Origin: Lycium barbarum
Taxonomy: Eukaryota > Streptophyta > Magnoliopsida > Solanales > Solanaceae
DNA: 64,000 nt
Reading direction: 5' to 3'
Assembly: GCF_019175385.1 (NCBI RefSeq)
Contig: NC_083339.1
Span: 31,711,637 to 31,775,636, forward strand
Made by a program: the position numbers and the translations under genes. The notes beneath the pieces are model-generated. The model ran no database searches. It saw only the letters and a list, made by a program, of their open reading frames with translations, and was not told the DNA's origin. Every line of letters begins with the position of its first letter. The stretch's first letter is position 1. Below, piece by piece: positions 56,861-64,000 of the stretch.

Positions 56861-59800
56861 GTAATTTTTTATTTTTGCTGCAAGTTTATGCTGTATGCAC
56901 AATTCCGACCAAGCAAAAAGGAAAAGACTGGTCAATGTGATGAGAGATAGACTTTTATAGAACCATATTTTGCCGTCACATATGGTATGTTATGCTCAAA
57001 CTGCATGAAGTTGCACATTAAGCCCAGCTTTAAGTTATGAGACCGTGTTGTGAAAATTGAAATGGATAACATACGAAACAACTTTATTGTAACTATCTTT
57101 ATTTGGATTGAATCGATAAATGTGGATGACATATAAATTAGATTTTGGGGACTGGCTGGAAATATATAGGTCATTCTTAGACAGAAAAGCCTTATCATGG
57201 GCTAACTTTCCATGATAGAAGCACATCCTATTACCTAACACATTTTACCTGCAGGTTAAATTGTCAAAAAGCTGCAATGCGCAGTTTGCGCCTGGCCCTG
57301 AATCATTCCACCTTCTCATATGAAAGGCTTGTGTATGAAGGATGGATTTTATATGACACTGGACATCGTGAAGAAGCACTTGCTAAGGCTGAGGAATCCA
57401 TTTCTCTCCAAAGGTCATTCGAAGCCTTTTTCCTTAAAGCATACGCTCTAGCCGATACAACTCTGGATTCCGAATCTTCATCTTATGTCATCCAACTGTT
57501 GGAGGAAGCACTTAAATGTCCTTCAGATGGTCTTCGCAAGGGACAAGTGGGTCATTTCTCCAAACTAGTTCTATTTCTCTTGGTGATGTTTCTGTAGATG
57601 AATTTATTCATGTTATTGTAGTCTTTCAGGCATTAAATAATCTAGGAAGTATTTACGTGGATTGCAATAAGTTGGACCTCGCAGCAGACTGCTATGTTAG
57701 TGCCCTCGAGATAAAGCATACAAGAGCGCATCAAGGGTTAGCACGTGTATATCATCTCAAAAACGATAGGAAAGCTGCTTATGAGGAAATGACAAAGCTG
57801 ATAGACAAGGCTCAGAACAAGGCATCTGCTTATGAAAAACGGTCAGAGTATTGTGATCGTGACATGGCAAATAGTGATCTCAGCATGGCTACAGTATCAG
57901 ATCCTTTAAGGACTTACCCATATAGATACAGGGCTGCAGGTATATTATCACATTCCCACCCCTTGCTTGTTAGTAAACCAATTTTGTTCAGGAGAGATTG
58001 CTAAAATTCTAACTCTAGGATGATGATGTGAATTTGAAGTGAAGTTCCACTATGATTATAAATCTTTTCTTGGTTTCTATTACTAATTGTGATATAAATT
58101 CCTGGTGTAACCTAAAGAAGGTTCACAAACAGGAAGCAATATTTGTTGCTTGTGGACTGGGCTTGAACGGATGAATCGTCTTATTGAAAATGTAACTCAC
58201 TTTTTGGAAGGATTATCACCGTCGATAAAGGATGAACGACCATGTCCAGACTGATAAGAGAAAAACTCAGTGAAATAAAATCACTTGAAAGAGCCTTCTT
58301 TATATAGGAGAATACCTTCTCTTTTCTTCTTCTCAGGATTGAGATCTAGGACTCTTACAATTTGAATGAGGTCAGCAGAATCACATTTTTGGTGAAAACA
58401 CTCTTTCTTTTTTCCGCAAAGGTCCTGTTGTATAAAACCTATTGGCCAAATAAATAAGTGGCCCCTTAAAATTGCCATGATTTTTCATTTTGACACCTTA
58501 ACTAGAATTTGTTCTTATTAGACACTTCAAATATGATTTAAAGTGTGCCTATTGAACACAAACTGCCAATATGAAAAAACAACGTGTTCCAAGAAATGCC
58601 TTAGGGCACGGGAGTTGATCCAAATAATATTTTTCCTTGTTTGCTTTTCCTTGAAAAAACATATTTTCTCTCCTCAGTCCTCCATTACGCCACCTCCATT
58701 GTTGCTGCCATCCTCCTCCTCCTTCCTTCTTCTGCTGCCACCTTTCTCCATGAACTTTCATTTTCTGAAAATAAGAAAGAAAAAGGGAAATAGGAAGAAA
58801 ATAGTTGAAGAGAAAAAAGGGCCTTCTTTTCAAGTAGAACGAACAGAGTCGAAACACTAGTGGCAAAAAGCAGTAGATAACATACTACACACTAATTTAC
58901 ATACAGCATACCCAGTGAAATCCCACAAGTGGGGTCTGGGGAGGGTAAGATGTACGCAGACCTTACCTCTACCTTTATGGGGTAGAGAGGTTGTTTCCGA
59001 TAGACCCTTAGCTCAAAAGAAATATAATCAATGCAGGATTGTAAGAGAAATACGACAACAAATTATCAAGATACAGAACAAATGGAGCAATACATAGTAA
59101 TACACACGTAAGGATACTGATCTACGCGATACAAAAATAATACCACTACGAAAAGGAGAGAGAGGATGGAAAGTCTAGCCCGCTACCTGCCTCACACACA
59201 GCGCGACGAAACTCAGCTACCTACTAACCTTCTATCCTAATCTCGACCTCCAAAGCTTCCTATCTAAGGTGATGTCCTCAGTCAGCTGAAGTTGTGTCAT
59301 GTCCTGTCTAATCACTTCCCCCCAGTTCTTCTTCGGCCTACCTCTACCTCTCCTAATTCCTACGACCGCCAATCTCTCACACCTCCGAACTGATGCATCT
59401 TCACGCATCATAATACCCTTGCTTGTCATCAAAATCAATATTAATTTCTGCTACATTAGCCCAACTAAAAACTGTAGTCTCCCGGGAAGATCCAACTAAC
59501 TTTTTTTGATAAAGGTAACAAACTTAGTGCCAGCCTCCCATGTCAAATATCTGAATTGAAGCTTCATCAAGCACAGAACACTCACCAGAACTTTTATGAA
59601 CATCCGCCGTGAAAGTAAGTTTTCGGTGAGTTGAAATTTACGTGCTCAACTAGGGAGAGGAGTTGTTGGGACTTCTTTTTTCAATAAGCTCTGACATTTT
59701 TCTCGGCAAGCTATGAGAGTACTTGTGTATAAATTGGGATAAATGTATCTGGTTCTGCTGGATATGTATGCAGCTGAAGAACGGAAATGGCAGAGAAGAT

Positions 59801-62682
59801 GATAGAAAGGGGCATAAATAAGGCGATAGAAGGGTGTGATTTATGTGAAAATCGAATTTCTATTTTATTTTTGGGTCAAAACCCTTCTTTTATTAACATG
59901 GCCCAAATGCCACATATCCGTATTTCACTCGTCACTTTGTCATGTTACATCAGCATGTGTATTACATGCACATTATTTTTTTGACCTGTTGTCAGCGAGG
60001 TGTTTAATAGGTACAGTTTGAACTTACATTAGGTGTTTAATAGAAACAAGTCCTAGTTGAAGTGTCAAAATGAACAATCATGACAACTTTAGGGGACTGC
60101 TTATGTCTAATTTCTTAAAAATCTGTTTACCAAATTTTGAAATTACAGTGCAAAGAAAAATAAACCAGGTAACAAGAGATGCTGGTGGCCTCATATATTT
60201 AATTCAGGCAAAGCATCAGTTGAATTCAGTACAATTAAGAGAGATGCATCTCTTTATTGCACCATAGGTTTGACAAGCTATTTTCTTTCATATGATGAAT
60301 ACCCCAATCTTCTTAAGATAAGTTGTTTACACTAATACTCTAATCACTGATATCTTGTCCATCTTTGACGAAGGCAACCTATTGTTCCCAATAGGCAAAT
60401 GCAGAGAGCTCCTCTTCTTTTGACAAGTAAATTAGTCTTAGAAACAACCGGTACCAAGAAGGTGCTGAGAATATATACTGCTGACTTGTCTCCTCTTATA
60501 TAAGGAATATAGCAAGACCTTTAAATGATCTTATATTATTTATATATCTTTTAAATTATCAAAAAAGGAAAAAACAAAAGATCATTTACAATACTCTTCC
60601 TAGACCAAAAAATATAAATTTTAAAGATCTATCCAGACTTTATACTATAAATTTCTTTCTATCCGGATTATCTTAATGATACATAAACAGGTTTCCAACT
60701 GCGACTCTGGCTCTTAGATATCCTCTGCCCTGTCAATTGTTGAGAGTTTGCTGCAGATTCTCTGGCATCACTCAATTGGACTCCAAATATGTTTTGAAAC
60801 ATTGTATATTTGTCATGTTTGCCTGTAGTGTAGTAGAAGGTGATTAGTTGGATTCTTCGTATAGGAAGCATCCACTAGACATTTTAGAACCTCTTCTTTG
60901 CATTGTATTATGTGTCAAGCAGGCAAATCCAAGCTATCCTTGGTCTTCTGAATCGTTTTCCATGGTCAGTGATCTTCTTCTTTTCCATGTCGCAGCTTCA
61001 CCTTATAGCATGATTTAACAGTAAGTCTCCTATCCTTTCTACTCTTTCACATCTTCGTCTAATACCACAATTTCCAGTTTCTGCATCAAAAAGTTCATAT
61101 CTTCAATCATTTGAGTTCCTTCTAAACTGCAGGTTCCATCCAGTATCTGAGTAAAAATATTCTGCAATTGTGCAGTCTTTAGTTGTGATAAGGCTGTGCT
61201 GATCTTTCTGGGAGAAGTTCTTTCTGTGTCAGGCCGTTTGGCTGCTTATCAAAACCATATTCTAACCTTGATTCGGATTTAGGACCAAAAAGAGTGTATA
61301 AATGGTACAAATCTTTTTGCATCCGGTGTTTACAAATATCATAGCTAAGTGAAATAGCAGAAAATGCAAAGAAACTAATAATGGTTAAGTGAAAAATAAG
61401 ATTAGAATACTAAAATTAATTATGATTAATTAAGAAAGTATATATATAAAAATTCATATAATATATTTATTAATTTAGTGTAAATATCAAGTGCGATTAA
61501 TTTTTTGACATTTAAAAATAGTCTACCAAAGCAGTAGTAATATATATTTATGAAAAATGGCTCAAACAAGTAAAGAAAACTTAATAAGTGAGGGTGGATG
61601 CATAAAAATGGTAAAAATACATAGACAGCCATTAAAGTTATCGCGTTTTGTTCATTTAGACACCTTAACTAAGCCTATTACTTATTCGACACCTAACGTA
61701 TGGCAAAATGTGCCTGTTAAACACCTAATTGATGATATCTGATGCAACTAAAGTGCGTGCTGTTTACATGCTGTTGACATGGCAAAACACCAAATCAAAA
61801 TATGACACATGGCTATTTCCATTTTATTTTTTATTTTACCTTTGTTTCTCTTTCTCCCCTGACCTCTTTCAATGGGTTCTCTCTCCCGTAACAGGAACCT
61901 GCAATCACAACCAGCAGTCCTCTTCTTCATCATCTATATCCATAGCCTGATATCATTCTAAAATTCTCCAAACCCAACGTGCACTTCTTTTTTCACGTGA
62001 CCTATCAAATGGTCATAACAGCGATTGCATTTTCTGACACTAGGACAATCTCCTACATAATTCTCTTCACTACTTTTTTACGGAGTCAATTTAATATGTT
62101 GCCATTTTTTCTTTGTGAATGATGAAATTACGTGGAGATTGAGAGCTTTTGGTTCAGTCTAATCAAACACTGATCTAGACTCTTCATTGGCGGCTTCAGT
62201 AAAGTAAATTTGATCCTGTTGAATAAATTCAATTACGTTAAGATTTATTGGCTGGTTAACACAATGTGTTGTTTGTGTATATATATTGATGTTTCGAGTT
62301 GCATGGCTGTTTTGCTTCCATATTTGGATGAAATTGTTGGTTCTGCATTTCCCTAAAATTCTTGTACTGAAACTAGGAGGATAAAAAGCTCCTACTGGTC
62401 AGGTTGAGTTTGTTGCCTTGTTGGTACTGAATTTAAATGTGGCATGCAACAGTGCTCATGGATGACCAAAGGGAGAGTGAGGCTGTGGAGGAGCTTACAA
62501 GAGCCATTTCTTTCAAACCTGACTTGCAAATGCTTAATCTTCGAGCAGCATTCCATGAGTCAATGGCTGATTTCTCACATGCTCTCCAGGATAGTGAAGC
62601 CGCCCTCTGCTTGGATCCCAATCATAAGGATACCTTAGATCTGTACAGCCGCACACGTATTCAAGCACAGAAAAACAACTAG
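54717..62682 (+). CDS. ETO1/EOL-like BTB-TPR protein (ethylene overproducer family), 4 exons
   Basis: Coding join: 54717-56860, 57255-57546, 57630-57939, 62453-62682; all introns are GT-AG and frames join cleanly. The family is a substrate adaptor of CUL3 E3 ligases; in Arabidopsis ETO1 and EOL1/2 bind type-2 ACC synthases and lower ethylene production. Visible features: [44 protein letters not shown] (about residues 200-222), a BTB domain (about 280-385, [23 protein letters not shown]), and TPR units from about 478 ([22 protein letters not shown]) to the C-terminus ([16 protein letters not shown]). Starts in frame are ATG 54717 (991 aa), 54846 (948 aa) and 54945 (915 aa, [17 protein letters not shown]). 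The last matches family N-termini best, so the first 76 codons may be leader. The gene lies directly behind a MULE, which separates it from its former upstream sequence. Confidence 0.9.
56861..57254 (+). other. ETO1-like intron 1 (394 bp)
   Basis: GTAATTTTT...TTACCTGCAG. No gene inside; small antisense ORFs are shadows. Confidence 0.9.
57255..57546 (+). other. ETO1-like exon 2
   Basis: Encodes [18 protein letters not shown] through LRKGQ. Donor GTGGGT. Phase 0 at its end. Confidence 0.9.
57547..57629 (+). other. ETO1-like intron 2 (83 bp)
   Basis: GTGGGT...TCTTTCAG. Short, and read through in one frame, but splicing restores the family sequence [12 protein letters not shown]. Confidence 0.88.
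57630..57939 (+). other. ETO1-like exon 3
   Basis: Encodes [20 protein letters not shown] through YRYRAA. Ends with one base of a Val codon finished by exon 4. Confidence 0.9.
58454..60105. mobile_element. Long-terminal-inverted-repeat element in intron 3
   Basis: The left end (58454-58565) and the reverse complement of the right end (about 59990-60105) share CCCCTTAAAATTG/CCCCTAAAGTTG, TCATTTTGACACCTTAACTA/TTCATTTTGACACTTCAACTA and ATTAGACACTTCA/ATTAAACACCTAA in order. No transposase is present. The interior holds an RTE LINE tail. TSDs could not be assigned. Confidence 0.65.
58912..59440 (-). mobile_element. RTE-type LINE 3' end fragment (or related SINE tail)
   Basis: The minus-strand frame 59438-59232 reads [33 protein letters not shown], the usual C-terminal end of plant RTE-clade reverse transcriptases. 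Downstream on minus is the widespread tail sequence seen on plus as CCCACAAGTGGGGTCTGGGG and GTACGCAGACCTTACC. 5'-truncated; no complete RT. Confidence 0.75.
61622..61805. repeat. Related terminal sequence of the intron inverted-repeat family
   Basis: ATTAAAGTTATCGCG, TTCATTTAGACACCTTAACTA, TTATTCGACACCTAACG and GCCTGTTAAACACCTAA follow the same order as the left end at 58454-58565. A matching opposite end was not found, so it is a fragment or a strongly diverged copy. Confidence 0.6.
62453..62682 (+). other. ETO1-like exon 4
   Basis: Encodes [18 protein letters not shown] through RIQAQKNN and the TAG stop. The TPR sequence [20 protein letters not shown] fits the family C-terminus. Confidence 0.9.
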
Positions 62683-63390
62683 TCTTGGGAGTATATTCTG
62701 CTTTGAAGTAAAAATCAGAAACTATTTGAGCTTTCAAGATTTGTTCAGATATATGGATGGCTCTCTGCACCACATCCTGATGTGCACGGATTGATGACCT
62801 AGATAAACTGGGTAATCATTGAGGAAAGCAGAAATTGGATTGGTGTACATATGATTGACGGACATTGTGGTGAAAACTCCTCCTTGACGAAGCAAAGCAG
62901 ATCATTTCACAGTGAGCAAAATCAGCAGGCATACGCACGCTCAAACTACTTTCACATTGTTGGTCATTAAGAATTAAAATTCTCAGGTTTTTATCATAAT
63001 ATCCTTTATTTATACAACCTAGAAAGAGGTTAGAAAGTTCAAGAGGAACTTTTCTTTCTCTACTTCTGCTAAACTATAGAGTTGCTGGAATATAATGTGT
63101 ACAAGTTCACCCTCTTCTGAACATCCAATCCTTCAAATCTGTTCGGGTTAAATTTCAAAGAGAGAAGGAAAAAGGGAAATCTAAGCTAGGATGTTAGTGC
63201 GAATAAAACATCATGAGATATACCTAAATATTGATGGTACGCACTTGGGTTCATATGTAATGGGCTTCTATTTGTACGTAAAATTGAGAGGAGAATGACG
63301 TATATATACACAAGAATAGAGTATATTTACAAAATATGATGATACTTTTTAGTTTACAAAACATAATAATAGATTTCTTACGGAACATAT
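62683..63390 (+). other. 3' flank of ETO1-like gene
   Basis: Presumably the 3' UTR and then intergenic DNA. Poly(A) signals cannot be placed reliably. No gene is seen. Confidence 0.5.
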
Positions 63391-63394
63391 ATGA

Positions 63395-63565
63395 AAATTT
63401 TCGCTCAAAATTTTGTGTGAAAACTGCATGAAATGTGTTATTTCGCTCAATTTTTTGTGTATGAAATACATATTTCTCGCTCAAGGATTAAAATTTTCGC
63501 TCAATATTTTGTGTATGAAATATGTATATTTCGCTCAAGGCTTAGAATTCTCACATTTTTCGTAT
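63395..63565. repeat. Degenerate TTTCGCTCAA repeats
   Basis: TTTCGCTCAA (or TCTCGCTCAA) recurs five times, alternating with TTTTGTGTATGAAATA and AGGATTAAAATT/AGGCTTAGAATT, an irregular 35-40-bp repeat. The short ORFs across it only translate the repeat. Confidence 0.7.
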
Positions 63566-64000
63566 ATCGCTTGCCTAGAATTTCGGTCACAATTTCGCGT
63601 ATGAAAACTGTATAAAATCGGTATGAAATATGTATATAACTGTATAATATTTTTCTAAAATTCATGTTTTTATTTTATGACATAAAATTCATGTTAGGTT
63701 TTTGGAAATTTAATACAACTACGATAATATTGTACACAACTTTCATACAGTATTCATACAAATAATACAACATACAAAACTTAAAATTCAATTTTCCTAC
63801 AAACTCAACATTAATACAATTTTGAATCTCACTTCAAAATTTGAAATTTTTTAAGTCATTCAAAGAGTAAGCCACCATCTCAAATCTTCCAGTAATCTCA
63901 CCAACCTGAAACATAATATGAATAAAGGATACAAAATTAAACAAAGAAAAAACTGCTTCAATTCATTCCAATTCTTTTGCCTCTAAGTTCAAAATGCTAG
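63566..64000. other. AT-rich flank, nothing recognised
   Basis: Low-complexity CATACA/TACAAC sequence to the window end. No gene or repeat family is identified. Confidence 0.5.

Larger units (their letters stand above)
57940..62452 (+). other. ETO1-like intron 3 (4.5 kb), enlarged by transposons
   Basis: GTATATTA...GGCATGCAACAG. Contains a long-TIR element with an RTE LINE tail (58454-60105) and a related terminal sequence at 61625-61800. The rest, including the AT-rich stretch 61380-61560, has no recognised gene or RNA. Confidence 0.88.

Noticed and set aside
57516..58004. Unspliced ORF bridging ETO1-like intron 2
   Set aside because: Open by chance across an 83-bp intron. Splicing at GTGGGT/TTTCAG restores the family sequence.

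Overview
This window is plant nuclear DNA, most likely from a Solanaceae-type dicot. The evidence is plant-type Ty3/gypsy elements primed from a tRNA-Met-like site (TGGTATCAGAGC), a Tat/Ogre-like element whose LTR begins TGTTGACACCC, a MuDR-type transposon, an RTE-type LINE tail, and one intron-containing plant gene of the ETO1 (ethylene overproducer 1) BTB-TPR family. No bacterial operons, rRNA operons or CRISPR arrays are visible. The species is inferred, not proven.

Layout. About 1-35.86 kb is a nest of LTR retrotransposons whose insertion order can be read from 5-bp target-site duplications (TSDs). L0 is an old LTR fragment (1-59, resuming at 35497). L1 is a solo LTR inside L0 (60-1158 plus 34140-35491, TSD CTTAC). 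L2 is a decayed Tekay/Del-like gag-pol element inside L1 (1159-34134, plus strand, TSD GTATT). L3 is a young non-autonomous element with 3.17-kb LTRs inside L2's 5' LTR (1226-10663, minus strand, TSD ATTAT). L4 is a Tat/Ogre-like element inside L2's pol gene (16283-29407, plus strand), whose 5' LTR was cut short by a deletion.

About 35.9-54.7 kb holds a small inverted-repeat element, a short stretch that was probably the promoter/5' leader of the gene further right, and an 18.2-kb MULE (36457-54705, 8-9 bp TSD (C)GCCACAGT). The MULE carries a broken mudrA-like transposase and a broken plant-mobile-domain (PMD/MAIN-like) gene. The PMD gene is split by LB (41376-52380, minus strand), a very young Tekay-like retrotransposon with TSD AGAAT, 2,913-bp LTRs and one open 1,625-codon gag-pol frame.

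About 54.7-62.7 kb is the only cellular gene seen: a four-exon ETO1/EOL-like gene, predicted to be a CUL3 adaptor for ACC synthase turnover. Its open frame starts 2 bp after the MULE target duplication, so the transposon lies in the 5' leader or at the start of the gene. Its 4.5-kb third intron holds a long-TIR element with an RTE LINE tail, and a related terminal sequence. The rest (62.7-64 kb) is 3' flank with a short degenerate repeat.

How the parts relate: L0, L1, L2, L3 and LB share LTR features (a CAGTAC/GTACTG hairpin, a TATA box, a GTAAG-like site). L2, L3 and LB also share the primer site and a leader motif. LB looks like the type of autonomous element that could mobilise L3. The most unusual single signal is a 5S-rRNA-like internal promoter, with native A-box to C-box spacing and a following T-run, inside L3.
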